Origin: JANXUC01 sp043749225
GTDB taxonomy: Bacteria; Acidobacteriota; Terriglobia; Terriglobales; Acidobacteriaceae
Reading direction: 5' to 3'
Assembly (NCBI GenBank): GCA_043749225.1
Contig: JAYVEP010000071.1
Location: 1-38,057 of the forward strand
Length of the DNA stretch: 38,057 bases
The translations under genes and the position numbers were made by a program. Below are positions 16,857-25,286 of the stretch, piece by piece. The notes under the pieces were generated by a model. It had not been told where the DNA came from, did not search any database, and saw only the letters and a program-made list of their open reading frames with translations. Position 1 is the stretch's first letter. Every line of letters begins with the position of its first letter.

Positions 16857-17027
16857 ATGCCCCATGGCTTCACAGATTCGGAGTGGCGTCGCGCCGTGAC
16901 AGAGGCAATCACAATCTTGCGCGGGCGTGCAACTCAAGGCCACACAATTACCTACAGCGAGTTGTCGAATGAATTGCGCGTCAAATGCCCGCACCCCTCT
17001 CGCCGTCATTCTCTCCGAGCCGCATAA
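16857..17027 (+). pseudogene. Short remnant of a small gene (N-terminal part)
   Basis: The ATG at 16857 opens MPHGFTDSEWRRAVTEAI and HTITYSELSNELRVK, which resembles the start of small proteins with a 'TITYSEL' winged-helix-like N-terminus. After about 40 residues the frame turns into arginine-serine-rich sequence and stops at 56 codons, suggesting truncation or a frameshift. Homology is from memory of the motif only. No function can be given. Confidence 0.35.
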
Positions 17028-17219
17028 ACACTGGTCACCACGAGCATGACATCCGTTTTGCCATAGTAAACACTGGGGATCGAGCACTCGCTCGGAAAGC
17101 GGAACATTTAGGAGGGAGGCGAGCTAGTGGGGAGCGGCAAGCCGAGTTGCGAAGCCGAAGGGATGGGGCACCCTTATGTCTGGATTGGTCCAGTGAGATC
17201 AAAAGCCTCGGCAACCCGC

Positions 17220-17594
17220 CTAGCAGACCTCAGTTCGCTCCAGAATCGACACATACCCAGGCTGGTAGCACCCAACGCCCTCATTCTCCCCGGGCACGAC
17301 CCTTTCCCTTTTCCGAATCATCACATTGCTCATCACCAGCAAAACAATTGCGATGATAACCACTCCCAGCCACACCCAGGTCTTCCACTTTATCTTCTTC
17401 CGATACGCCGTGGTAGCCTCGCCCAAGTGCCGCTCCAACAGGGTTCGGAACCTCTCTTCCTCACCCGCCGCAAACGCCCGCTTCGGAACAATATTGAAGA
17501 ACGCATTGGACCGGTACACCAGAAACAGATTCTTCGATTCCGAGTAACGAGTAAAAGCGTTCCAGGAGGTTTTTCCGCTGGAAGTCGAGGTCAC
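17220..17594 (-). pseudogene. YcxB-like protein, C-terminal fragment
   Basis: The frame encodes WNAFTRYSESKNLFLVYRS, then FNIVPKRAF and EERFRTLLERHLG, the end of a YcxB-like domain, followed by a basic stretch and a hydrophobic helix (WVWLGVVIIAIVLLVM). The N-terminal membrane helices and first half of the domain are missing. The apparent GTG start overlaps the stop of an unrelated secreted-protein remnant, so a deletion probably joined two genes here. A translated small membrane protein cannot be excluded. Confidence 0.55.
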
Positions 17595-17794
17595 TTGTCG
17601 TGCTGCACGATGTTTGGAAAGAATGCCTGTTCCCCGGTATCAGTTGTTTTGCTCTTAGGGGTAGCAATCACCACGAGGTCGGATTTCGCAAGCATTTCTT
17701 GGTAGGTCAGCACCTCCATGAGTCGCGCTTGTGACTGCTTGGGCGTGACGCAAAACAAGATCGTGGCCACAAGGACAAACCGGATAGCGTTCAT
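17591..17794 (-). pseudogene. Secreted protein, N-terminal fragment
   Basis: 67 codons from the ATG at 17794: signal peptide MNAIRFVLVATILFCVTP...SQA, then EVLTYQEMLAKSDLVVIATP and TTDTGEQAFFPN, after which the frame ends within a few codons. The sequence reads as the start of a longer exported protein cut off at the junction with the YcxB-like fragment. The longer frame up to 18100 is not supported by a ribosome site. Confidence 0.5.
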
Positions 17795-17895
17795 AAATCG
17801 TATTGTTCCTCTGTCACTCGATCTTGCTGGGATGATCCGCAGTGTTCGCCGATAACACTTCATGAAAGGGCCTCTAGTCATGATAACTGTTGCGA

Positions 17896-18018
17896 TCAGG
17901 CGATTACACTCATTGAGAACTGCGACCGTTTGATCTTCTTTTCCTGGTTCTGTGATGCTGCAAAAATGGGCATCATAGCCAAAACTGCAACGACTGTCAT
18001 AACTCGCGAAACTATCAT
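17896..18018 (-). pseudogene. Exported small protein remnant (possible PepSY-type leader)
   Basis: GGAGG at 18026-18030 sits 7 bases before an ATG that starts a good signal peptide (MIVSRVMTVVAVLAMMPIFA, then SQNQEKKIKRSQ). The reading frame ends at 40 codons. The 'KKIKRSQ' start after the leader recalls PepSY-like periplasmic proteins, but the domain itself is missing. It could also be a genuine 40-residue secreted peptide, since the translation signals are intact. Confidence 0.4.
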
Positions 18019-18219
18019 GGAGAAACCTCCAGAAAGAGCGTGCACCACTCCACCTGAACGGGAGCTTAAGGCTCGCAATAAATTTCCGATTTCGACACAC
18101 GAAGCCGCTTCAACTCCGGAAAGAGTCCGAAAACCTCAGACTTGTGGTGATTTAATGCGCTTGCTACTACCGTTCTTATCTTGCATACACCCCCAAGTGC
18201 TTTGTTCGGCTTTGCAGAT

Positions 18220-18897
18220 CTAATCGGAGGGTTTTGCCGAACCATAACAGCGATGGACTGTGCATGCAAAATTGAGCGTGGGAAGGGTCCGGACAAAAAA
18301 ATTGCTGGTCGCGCTTGGGCGTATGAGCAGCAGCCTGGCTCGCCCCCTCTTATCCTGCAGCAGCACGCGGTGGCAACCAAACCAGGTCCAAACCAGAGAA
18401 CTCACCGTGAAGACACCCAGCAGTCCTATTCCGCAAACCAACAGCAAAGAAGCTGTGGTGGTAGCCCAACGCTCGATTATAGAGACAATGAAGATCACGA
18501 GTGCGACGAGTACAGAGAAAATAGCTAGCATGATCCGCGCAAAAAGTCTCTCAATTTGATCAATCGCAACTTGGTCTAAAGGGACTGAAGCGGAAAAACG
18601 CCCATTGCGGTAGACAGCCAACCTTTCTTCATCGAGAACCACTACGGCACGTCGTCGCCGTCGGCGGGTATCTCGGACCAGTAGTATGCCTGCTAAGATG
18701 CCCGCACCGATTGCGACTACAGAGTTGGAACCGTCGTTTCTCGCAATGGTGGGCAGAAGAGACACGATGGCGGCGCTCAGCAGGAAGATGCCGCAAGACA
18801 GGCGCGCAAATCCGAAGGTCTCAACCAGTCGTGGGCCCTGGGAATCTTCAAGGCGTTTAGGAAAGAGACCGCCGGAAGTAGGACTCGGTTCAACCAT
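18220..18897 (-). CDS. Membrane protein of unknown function
   Basis: 225 residues with about four hydrophobic segments: near 32-50, 58-75, 122-140 and 146-170. Between the pairs lies a soluble stretch (RRRRRRAVVVLDEERLAVYRNG in pieces, then FSASVPLDQVAIDQIERL) with the look of a small PH-like or YcxB-like beta domain. The last 25 residues are cysteine- and basic-rich and unlike the rest, so the 3' end may be altered by a frameshift. The ATG is the first available. Upstream lies a tandem TTAAG/TTAAC repeat matching that in the two-component operon promoter, suggesting control by that response regulator. Confidence 0.6.
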   Translation of the reverse strand: MVEPSPTSGGLFPKRLEDSQGPRLVETFGFARLSCGIFLLSAAIVSLLPTIARNDGSNSVVAIGAGILAGILLVRDTRRRRRRAVVVLDEERLAVYRNGRFSASVPLDQVAIDQIERLFARIMLAIFSVLVALVIFIVSIIERWATTTASLLLVCGIGLLGVFTVSSLVWTWFGCHRVLLQDKRGRARLLLIRPSATSNFFVRTLPTLNFACTVHRCYGSAKPSD

Positions 18898-18942
18898 GAC
18901 TTTCTCAAGTCCTCATGTATGCCAATCTTGCCACCCCCATGC

Positions 18943-18958
18943 TTAAGGAAGCCTTAAC
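18943..18958 (-). promoter_or_regulatory. PmrA-box-like repeat upstream of the membrane-protein gene
   Basis: On the minus strand GTTAAGGCTTCCTTAAG: two TTAA units 11 bases apart. TTAAGGC-N3-CTTAA is shared exactly with the site at 21418-21433. It lies 46-61 bases before the ATG. It resembles the known PmrA/BasR box pattern cTTAAggTTnncTTAA. Confidence 0.5.
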
Positions 18959-19256
18959 CTCAGTTTTTTTCGGCGCCGTGCCGGCCCTGGGGGACGCTAG
19001 GGCGAACAACCGAGACAGTTTCACGATGCCAGGAAGGCGAGGAGGGTACATACCTCCTGAGCAGGGGCGAGGAGAGAAACGTCGGAGCTAGAACCGGGAT
19101 CTGTCCTTTTTGACATGGAGATTTGCGAAATGGAACGGCGAGCTTTCAGGAGAAACTGCTCTCTAGCGAGTTCGGGTGGTTGATCCTAGCGTGCCGCCGC
19201 AATAGATCTGAATCGATCCGCAGACCAACGGAGAAAGACCCGAGATTTGAAGGCAA
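18959..19256. other. Gap between convergent-free neighbours, no gene seen
   Basis: After the PmrA-like repeat there is a T7 run, then GC-rich sequence. No supportable reading frame ends outside the histidine kinase 3' end, and no terminator hairpin was found for that gene. Confidence 0.4.
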
Positions 19257-20687
19257 TTACTGGGAGAGGGAGCTGCGTGGCAGCCGCACGATCATTTGCG
19301 TTCCTGCGCCGATGGCACTCTTCGCCGTGATGGAGCCGCCGTAAGCTGTCAAGAGCGCTTTGGAAATTGCCAGACCCAGACCGAATCCTCCAGTTTCCCG
19401 GGCTCGCGAGTTGTCGCCGCGGTGGAAGCGCTCGAAGATGCGGGGTAGGTCTTCAGCGGGCATTCCGCAACCATGATCTTCGACGGTGACCACTGCTTCA
19501 CGGGTGCCATTTTGCATTACCGTCACCGCTATCGCACTGCCCTCCGGACTGTAGCGGATCGCATTTTCCAATAAGTTGATCCATACCTGTTCTAGATCTT
19601 CAGCGTCAGCAGCGACCATGATCGAGCTTTCGGCCGTCAGTGTTATAGCTAAGTTGCGGGATTGAGAGAGAGGAGCCAGCCGGTCCAGAGCCTGTTGGCA
19701 GTTCGCGGCGACGTCGATAGGTTCTAGATCACGCTGGAATCCTCCGACAGCCGACTGCTCGGCCCGGGCCAAACGCAGCATCCAATGGAGCAGTTTCTCC
19801 AGACGGTCGATGTCTTCGGAGGACTGTTCTAATCCTATCTTGTACTCTCCAGCGGTTCTCGGGACTTGCAATAGGGATTGGATGGTTGACTTTAGGACCG
19901 CCACAGGGGTCTTCAGTTCGTGAGCCGCGTTTGCCAGAAATTCGCGCTGCTGCGAAAACGAGTGTTCCAGACCGCTCACCATGGTCTCCATTGCCTGTCC
20001 GAGGGGAAAGAGCTCCTCTGTGTGGTTGATCGCGGACGGAGACTGAAACTTCAAGTTGTGAATGGAGACCCTTTCCGCTCGAGCTGTCAGTTCGCGCAAC
20101 GGGGCCATATCCCGATTCACGGCGCGGAGCGCACCCAGGCCTGTGACCAGTAGCATGAGCAGGCTGGCGACCGCGATGTTCATTGCAGTTTGCCGCACCT
20201 GATAACGAATCTCAAGCATAGGGGCCGCGTAGGTCACCGTTACATCGGGAGGAGCGTAAGGGCCGTCTCCATCGCTATCCAAAATCGGAGTGCGCAGCCG
20301 GAAGGCGCGATATGGCACGCTTGATCGCGCAAATTCAAAGAACGGCGGATGTCCTTGCTCCTTTGCTAGAACTAGACCAGTTGGCCAATTCGTGGAGCGC
20401 GCGATAATCCCCATGGCATCCGTTTCGATCTGGAAGATGTCTGGGTGTTTGACATCGAGAGACTTCGGAATCATGGTTTGGTCCAGCTTGAGTTTGGCAC
20501 CATTATCTTCTGGATCCCGAATTAGCGCGACCAAGCTCATGGCCCTGCCTTGTAAGCTGGTGTCTAGGGCGACTTTGAGGCGGCGATGCGTGTAAATGAC
20601 AGAGGTCACCACCAGTCCAGCCGCTAGCAGCAGTTGGGCGATAATGATTGTGGCGATCAGCCGGTTCGTAATGGATTTGCGCCGCAA
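19257..20687 (-). CDS. Two-component sensor histidine kinase
   Basis: 476-residue membrane kinase, QseC/PmrB-like in layout. A first transmembrane helix (about 9-31) and a second (about 168-186) bracket a periplasmic domain of about 135 residues; a HAMP-like linker follows, then the HisKA box FLANAAHELKTPVAVL with phospho-acceptor H256. The ATPase part has an N box (ENAIRYSPEG), G1 (DHGCGMP), F box (RIFERFHRG) and G2 (GGFGLGLA). It follows the response regulator gene after 9 bases in the same frame, separated only by the TAG stop. The likely start is TTG at 20687; no ATG is available before the first helix. The signal is unknown. Confidence 0.92.
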   Translation of the reverse strand: MRRKSITNRLIATIIIAQLLLAAGLVVTSVIYTHRRLKVALDTSLQGRAMSLVALIRDPEDNGAKLKLDQTMIPKSLDVKHPDIFQIETDAMGIIARSTNWPTGLVLAKEQGHPPFFEFARSSVPYRAFRLRTPILDSDGDGPYAPPDVTVTYAAPMLEIRYQVRQTAMNIAVASLLMLLVTGLGALRAVNRDMAPLRELTARAERVSIHNLKFQSPSAINHTEELFPLGQAMETMVSGLEHSFSQQREFLANAAHELKTPVAVLKSTIQSLLQVPRTAGEYKIGLEQSSEDIDRLEKLLHWMLRLARAEQSAVGGFQRDLEPIDVAANCQQALDRLAPLSQSRNLAITLTAESSIMVAADAEDLEQVWINLLENAIRYSPEGSAIAVTVMQNGTREAVVTVEDHGCGMPAEDLPRIFERFHRGDNSRARETGGFGLGLAISKALLTAYGGSITAKSAIGAGTQMIVRLPRSSLSQ

Positions 20688-20696
20688 CTCGAAATA

Positions 20697-21368
20697 CTAC
20701 TCCCGTAGAGAATAGCCCTGCCCCCGCAACGTGTGAATCAGCGGAGGTCTGCCCCCGCTGTCCAGTTTACGTCTCAGGCCACAGATGTAGACCTCAATAA
20801 CATTGCTAAATTTTTCCCAATTGTAGTCGTAAAGGTGCTCCAACAGCTCCGTCTTGGAGACAACTGCCCGCGGTTTGTGCGCCAAATACTCCAGTACGCG
20901 ATATTCCATGGCTGTCAACTTGACGGTCTCTCCAGAGAGCCGAACCGTGCGTTCCGCGGTGTTGATTTCCAAATCCCCTATGTATAGTGTTGGCGCCGGA
21001 TGCCCCTTGCTGCGCCGTATGAGCGCTTTGACGCGAGCTAAGACCTCGCCTAGGTCAAAAGGCTTGACGAGGTAGTCATCCGCTCCAGCGTTAAGCAACG
21101 CAATTACAGAATCCTTCTCTTCTCGAGCTGTGAGAACGAGCACAGGGGTGGTCGAACCGCTATTCCGTAGGCGACCCAACACTTGGAGCCCGTCCATATG
21201 GGGGAGCATCAAGTCGAGCAAGATTAAATCGTAGGGGTTCGATTCGGCCATGAATAGGCCTTCTTTGCCGTCGTGGGCCATGTCCACGGCGAAGCCTGCT
21301 GCCTCTTGAAGGCCGCGAGCAATATTTCTGGCGAGCCGCCGCTCGTCTTCTACTATCAATATGCGCAA
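20697..21368 (-). CDS. OmpR-family response regulator (PmrA/QseB-like)
   Basis: 223 residues: receiver domain (acid pair E7/D8, phospho-acceptor D52 in LILLDLMLPHMDG, T80, K102) and a C-terminal winged helix (LTAMEYRVLEYLAHKPRAV, VIEVYICGLRRKLD, IHTLRGQGYSL). It is the first gene of the operon with the histidine kinase. The promoter region contains tandem TTAA repeats typical of OmpR-family dimer sites, so autoregulation is likely. The same repeat precedes a membrane-protein gene about 2.4 kb away, a candidate target. QseB- or PmrA-type function in lipid A or metal response is family knowledge, not shown here. Confidence 0.93.
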   Translation of the reverse strand: MRILIVEDERRLARNIARGLQEAAGFAVDMAHDGKEGLFMAESNPYDLILLDLMLPHMDGLQVLGRLRNSGSTTPVLVLTAREEKDSVIALLNAGADDYLVKPFDLGEVLARVKALIRRSKGHPAPTLYIGDLEINTAERTVRLSGETVKLTAMEYRVLEYLAHKPRAVVSKTELLEHLYDYNWEKFSNVIEVYICGLRRKLDSGGRPPLIHTLRGQGYSLRE

Positions 21369-21391
21369 CTGTACTCCAGGTGACCGCTGCC

Positions 21392-21436
21392 GTTTAAATA
21401 AGTTTAACGGACCCAGATTAAGCTGGCCTTAAGATT
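21392..21436. promoter_or_regulatory. Tandem OmpR-type binding repeats between the two-component operon and the receiver gene
   Basis: Two pairs of direct repeats: GTTTAA at 21392 and 21402 (10 apart), and TTAAG at 21418 and 21429 (11 apart). On the minus strand the second pair reads CTTAAGGCCAGCTTAAT, very close to the PmrA box. Spacing of one helical turn fits head-to-tail regulator dimers. Confidence 0.5.
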
Positions 21437-21509
21437 GTCTTGGCTAGAATCGCGTAATAGTCTCTAGTCCTGCGCGGAAGGCTTGGGGGCTTTTTAACGA
21501 TTTGCTCCC

Positions 21510-21884
21510 ATGAGCCACTTCACGCCTCACAAATCTACACTGTTGTTGTGCGTCAACGGTGATCCCGACGTTCTCAAACTTTACCGTTTGATTCTTGTCG
21601 GATGCGGATATGCCGTTGCGGTCGCTTCCAGCGGACCGGCAGCCCTCGATTACGTCGATTGCCTGCGCCCGGATCTCGTCATCCTAGATCTCGATCTGTT
21701 GGACACCCACTGCGGCGAGTTTTCTTTCCAGATCAAAAGGCTCGGGTCTGATGTGCCTCTCATAGTTCTTTCCGCGCATTCCTCAGTGGTTGAAGATGCA
21801 TCCCATTTTTTAGACGTAGCCTTGCACAAGACTTCCTCGATTCAAGTTCTGATCGAACAAGTTGAAACCCTGCTGTGCGCGTAG
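21510..21884 (+). CDS. Stand-alone receiver-domain protein
   Basis: 124 residues comprising one CheY-like receiver domain: D18/D20 in CVNGDPD, phospho-acceptor D60 in LVILDLDLLD, S88 in VLSAH and K107 in ALHK. There is no output domain. The acidic pair is slightly unusual (NGDPD rather than VDD). It is transcribed divergently from the response regulator/kinase operon and shares its regulatory region, so it may modulate or be controlled by that system. Single receivers of this kind often act by protein contact or as phosphate sinks; the partner is unknown. Confidence 0.82.
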   Translation: MSHFTPHKSTLLLCVNGDPDVLKLYRLILVGCGYAVAVASSGPAALDYVDCLRPDLVILDLDLLDTHCGEFSFQIKRLGSDVPLIVLSAHSSVVEDASHFLDVALHKTSSIQVLIEQVETLLCA

Positions 21885-22079
21885 CCACTTCTTTTCCTGA
21901 CAGTTTAGGCAGGACTTGAATTCTATTGTTGAAGAAGTATGCTTCACTCTCAACAGCGAGTTGGGCCCAGTCGCTACACTTCTCGAGCACACGATGGGTC
22001 GCGTATTCCGAAGACTTTGCGTTCGGTTATGGAAAGACTTAACGCATGAAGGTCCAGACATCGAAGAGCAGTTCTCTTT

Positions 22080-22475
22080 TGACCGAGAAGGACGGATACC
22101 GACGCCATGTGGATAGAGTCGATCAGGCCAGCTCCTCGATACTGCCCCACTGAGGCCGCGACGCCTTCGGTCTTGACCTCTTTGCTGCCGGCAGCCTTCT
22201 TCGCACCGACCAGGTGCGTGGTACGACGGATTGTCACCCCACCACCCCTTCCATGAGCCGTCTCACCTTGGGTCGCGCACTGGACCGAACATGTTGCGGC
22301 CGAGGATGAAGGCACCGAAGTTTTCGTTCGCCCATTGAGCGAACACATCGTCTACATCACCTGTTTCCCTCTCAGGCCCTGCATGGATCAAAAGCTCTTC
22401 GTGTGAAAGAACCATTAAAAAATCTCCCTTCCCTAGGAATGGCTTCGTAATTATTCGGAGTTGGACTGGCGGCAA
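22080..22475 (-). pseudogene. RibD/dihydrofolate-reductase-like protein, broken
   Basis: Minus-strand pieces match the RibD C-terminal/DHFR-like family in order: VFAQWANENFGAFILGRNMF and GPVRDPR, then after an in-frame TGA the same frame gives DGSWKGWWGDNPSYHAPG. The central strand region is missing, and a shifted frame gives AKKAAGSKEVKTEGVAASVG and QYRGAGLIDSIHMASVSVLL. The TGA stands where a tryptophan is usual, so a nonsense change, an internal deletion and a frameshift are all present. The N-terminus is atypical. No intact product is possible. Confidence 0.7.
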
Positions 22476-22637
22476 CGGGGCATTTTCGGTCTAACTGCCG
22501 CTCTTTTGGGCGTCCGACACTATGTTTTTCGGCTTAATGCTGCGTTCATGGGACATCGGATATCGTGCGATTCAACAGGGACAGTGACTCCGTCGGCGCA
22601 AAAACCGGCCCTCGCAAGTGGAAAGTTGACTTTCAAA

Positions 22638-22838
22638 ATGACAAAATCGCCGAGCGATGATCCAAAGACGGAAGAAGAGTTTAACGAAGTTTTATTTGAA
22701 GAGGCCCACGGGTTCGATGTTCAGGCCTTACCGGAAGCACAAGAAGTTAGAGCTGATGCCAAGAGACCAAAAGTTCACGAGGCCGAGAAGGGCGAGATGT
22801 CATCCGTGAGGAGCCTGAAACACAAAAAGGGAAAGTAG
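22638..22838 (+). CDS. Small acidic hypothetical protein
   Basis: 66 residues from the ATG at 22638 (the frame is open from an earlier start at 22461, whose upstream part looks non-coding). The first half is rich in D and E (PSDDPKTEEEFNEVLFEE), the second in K, E and R, ending in KHKKGK. No domain is recognised. Charge pattern suggests a disordered or nucleic-acid-associated protein, but this is weak, and the gene may not be real. Confidence 0.3.
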   Translation: MTKSPSDDPKTEEEFNEVLFEEAHGFDVQALPEAQEVRADAKRPKVHEAEKGEMSSVRSLKHKKGK

Positions 22839-22970
22839 ATGGAAGCTGACTCGTAGAGACGACGCGTTTGTAGCGTTCGGAACCATCGTGGCCCTATGTC
22901 GCTGACCATGCTTGGCAAAACATAATTTCACAGAAACAGAGTATTTCGTCGTCATCCAGACTTTGGACCC

Positions 22971-23906
22971 ATGCGATACCTTGAGCTTGGAAGAACGGGT
23001 TTGCGGGTGTCACGTCTCAGCTTGGGAACAGCCACGTTTGGGCTAAAGGATTATGGCATTCCTACGCCGGGCGAAGATCGTCTTGATTCGCCCGGAGCCA
23101 TCGTTGTCATTCGCGATGCTGTCGATGGCGGCATCAATTTTTTTGATACCGCCCCCAGCTACGGTTGTAGCGAAGAATTACTGGGGCAGGCTCTGCCAGC
23201 CTGCAAAGACCGGATCGTCGCTACTAAGGTTTCGGTGCCCGAAAACATCGAGAAAACCCGGTTTCAAGAAATCTTGAGAATTGTAAACGCCTCCCTGGAA
23301 GCTAGTCTGCGAGCACTCCGGCAAGACGTGCTCGATGTTATACAGATCCATAACGCGTCTATTTCGGTCCTGCAGCAGGGCGATTTAATAGGCTGCCTCG
23401 AACGAGCCCGAGAGGCGGGCAAATTGCGCTGGATTGGAGCGTCGGTTTACGGGCCGGACACCGCGCTGACGGCGGTGCGCACCGGAAAAATAGATGTCAT
23501 TCAAATCGCGCTGAACCTGGTCGACCAGCGCATGTGCGGGCAGGTTCTCGCGGAGGCGGAAGCGGCCGGAGTCGGTGTTATCGCTCGATCCTCCTTACTG
23601 AAAGGTGCCCTGAGCAAGCGGGCACAAGAGCTGCCGCAGACCATGGAACCTGTGAAACAGGCGAGCGAACGGGCCGTCCGAGACCTTGGGACGACCTGGG
23701 AGCGGCTCCCTGGCATGGCGCTCCGCTTCTGCCTCACAGTGCCTGCCGTCCACACCGTCTTGGTCGGAGTACGCAACCGCGTGGAGCTGCAAGCAGCCTT
23801 GGCGGCAGAGTCGATGGGGATGCTGAACCCGGCCTCGATGAAGACGGCTTACACCCTGGCACTCGAAGATGAACTTCTTCTCAATCCAACTCACTGGAAC
23901 TTGTAG
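22971..23906 (+). CDS. Aldo/keto reductase
   Basis: 311-residue NAD(P)H-dependent oxidoreductase of the AKR superfamily, (beta/alpha)8 fold. The catalytic tetrad is visible: D59 and Y64 (FFDTAPSYG), K86 (VATKV) and H127 (IQIHN). It starts MRYLELGRTGLRVSRLSLGT, the standard opening, and the ATG at 22971 is the natural start. It resembles the galactose-dehydrogenase-like or unassigned AKR groups; the substrate cannot be predicted. It stands alone; a degraded insertion sequence begins immediately after the stop, so its original 3' flank has been replaced. Confidence 0.92.
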   Translation: MRYLELGRTGLRVSRLSLGTATFGLKDYGIPTPGEDRLDSPGAIVVIRDAVDGGINFFDTAPSYGCSEELLGQALPACKDRIVATKVSVPENIEKTRFQEILRIVNASLEASLRALRQDVLDVIQIHNASISVLQQGDLIGCLERAREAGKLRWIGASVYGPDTALTAVRTGKIDVIQIALNLVDQRMCGQVLAEAEAAGVGVIARSSLLKGALSKRAQELPQTMEPVKQASERAVRDLGTTWERLPGMALRFCLTVPAVHTVLVGVRNRVELQAALAAESMGMLNPASMKTAYTLALEDELLLNPTHWNL

Positions 23907-23909
23907 CAA

Positions 23910-25000
23910 AGTGGAGGCGCATACGTCCAACTCGAAGACGACGCTGTAGTACCACCAACTGAAGATACTCACTTTCTCCAGCCGAAACATCCTGCTCGGA
24001 AATGTTCTTGACGTGAGCAGGGTTGGACCGTCGTGATGCTCCGATCCGCCAACCAGTGCAAGAACTCCCCGTTCCCGTAGGTCGTGTCGGCCGCTACCGA
24101 TTCTGGCTCTCGTCCTTGCCATTGCGCGAAACGAGTGAGCATGTCTTGCGCGGCCACTGTCTCCTGACTCATCCGTGCTGCCGTCGCTTGTACTCCCACG
24201 ATTACACAACCGTGGTTGTCCACCAGATAGTTGCGTAGTACCCCAGTCGAGCCGGGGTTCCACCCTTCGTCGTATAGGTCGCATCGGGATCGGTCGTGGA
24301 CACCTGATCTTGCTGATGCACGGGTTCTTCGGTTGGGTTCTGCTGCTCCAGTTCCACCAAGTATTGGCGCACGGGTTGGTTCACTTGCGCCGCTTCCCCT
24401 AACTGCTCCCGTGGAACGAGGCTCTGCTTTGCCGCATTCGCCTCCACGAAACTGCCATTGACCGACAGGTGTTTGCCCTGCACCAATCCCACTTCCACAC
24501 ACTGCAGCACGATCTGCTCAAACAGTTCCCCGAACAGCTTCGATTCCTGAAACCGTCCATGCCGGTTTTTCGAGAACGTGGAGTGATGCGGATCTCCTGA
24601 TCGAAGCCCAAACCGGTGAACCAGCGCCACGCCAGATGCATGCGCAGTTCCTCCACCAACTTGCGTTCGCTGGTGATGCCATACAAATAGCCAATCAGCA
24701 GGATGCGCAGCAGAAGTTCGGGATCAATCGAGGGACGGCCCGTATCGCTGTAACTCGCTTTCAACCGCTCGCGCACAAAGGCAAAGCTGACGTGCTTTTC
24801 AATCAGCCGCAGCAGGTGGGTTTGAGGAACCTGATCTTCCAAGCGGAAATAGTAGAACAGCGCTTCCGAGCGGTCGTGTTGCCCCATCATGATCAGCAGG
24901 TCTCCAGCGATGAGAATCAAACAGAGCATGGCGAATGCTTTTTTCTAACATGCTTCTGCTGAATCTCATCCCGCTAATCGACGTGACTTTTTCAACACCC
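23910..25000 (-). mobile_element. Degenerate IS1182-family insertion sequence
   Basis: Holds a multiply frameshifted IS1182-type transposase. The 5' side (right end on the plus strand) reaches the sequence GTGTTGAAAAAGTCACGTCG on the minus strand near 25000, typical of such an end. The opposite end is not recognisable and the transposase C-terminus is missing, so the element is truncated next to the aldo/keto reductase stop. Confidence 0.65.
23970..24929 (-). pseudogene. IS1182-family transposase, frameshifted and truncated
   Basis: Three frames are needed. First: FYYFRLEDQVPQTHLLRLIE, PSIDPELLLRILLIGYLYGI and ERKLVEELRMHLAWRWFTGL (N-terminal DUF772-like part). Second, from about 24610: STFSKNRHGRF, GKHLSVNGSFVEANAAKQS and TYTTKGGTPARLGYY. 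Third, from about 24255: NYLVDNHGCVIVGVQATAAR, MLTRFAQWQGREPESVAADT and YGNGEFLHWLADRS. The first catalytic aspartate of the family (SVDGSF) reads SVNGSF. The end beyond the last conserved block is scrambled. It cannot make active transposase. Confidence 0.8.
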
Positions 25001-25097
25001 ACGCCTGTTAACAACAGCTGAAATTCGACGACGTCGTCGATTCGACTAACCTTTCAAAGCAGGGGTCGTCCCCAGTAGGCGATTTGTGGAATCGCAG

Positions 25098-25286
25098 TTA
25101 CTGAGGTTTAATCCCGACGGCTTTGACGATACGTTCGGCGTTTTCACTCTCGCCCACGACAAAGTGCTCAAACTCAGACTGCGTCATACTCATTCGATCG
25201 GCACTGTGCTTCGCTAGCCAGTCGCGCATATCAGGCGCGGCCAGAACACGGGCGATGTCCTTCGCAAGTTTGGGCGTTAGTGTCAA
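25098..25286 (-). pseudogene. Bug/TctC solute-binding protein, C-terminal fragment
   Basis: About 60 codons with KLAKDIARVLAAPDMRDWLA and ENAERIVKAVGIKPQ, the end of tripartite-tricarboxylate-type (Bug/TctC) periplasmic binding proteins, which are normally about 320 residues. The main domain and signal peptide are absent. The family is most abundant in Betaproteobacteria, and the fragment lies beside the degraded IS, so a transferred segment is plausible. Confidence 0.6.

Noticed and set aside
18066..18081. Third PmrA-like box (TTAAGGC then TCG then CAATAA)
   Set aside because: The second half-site does not match, and orientation is opposite to the downstream small gene.
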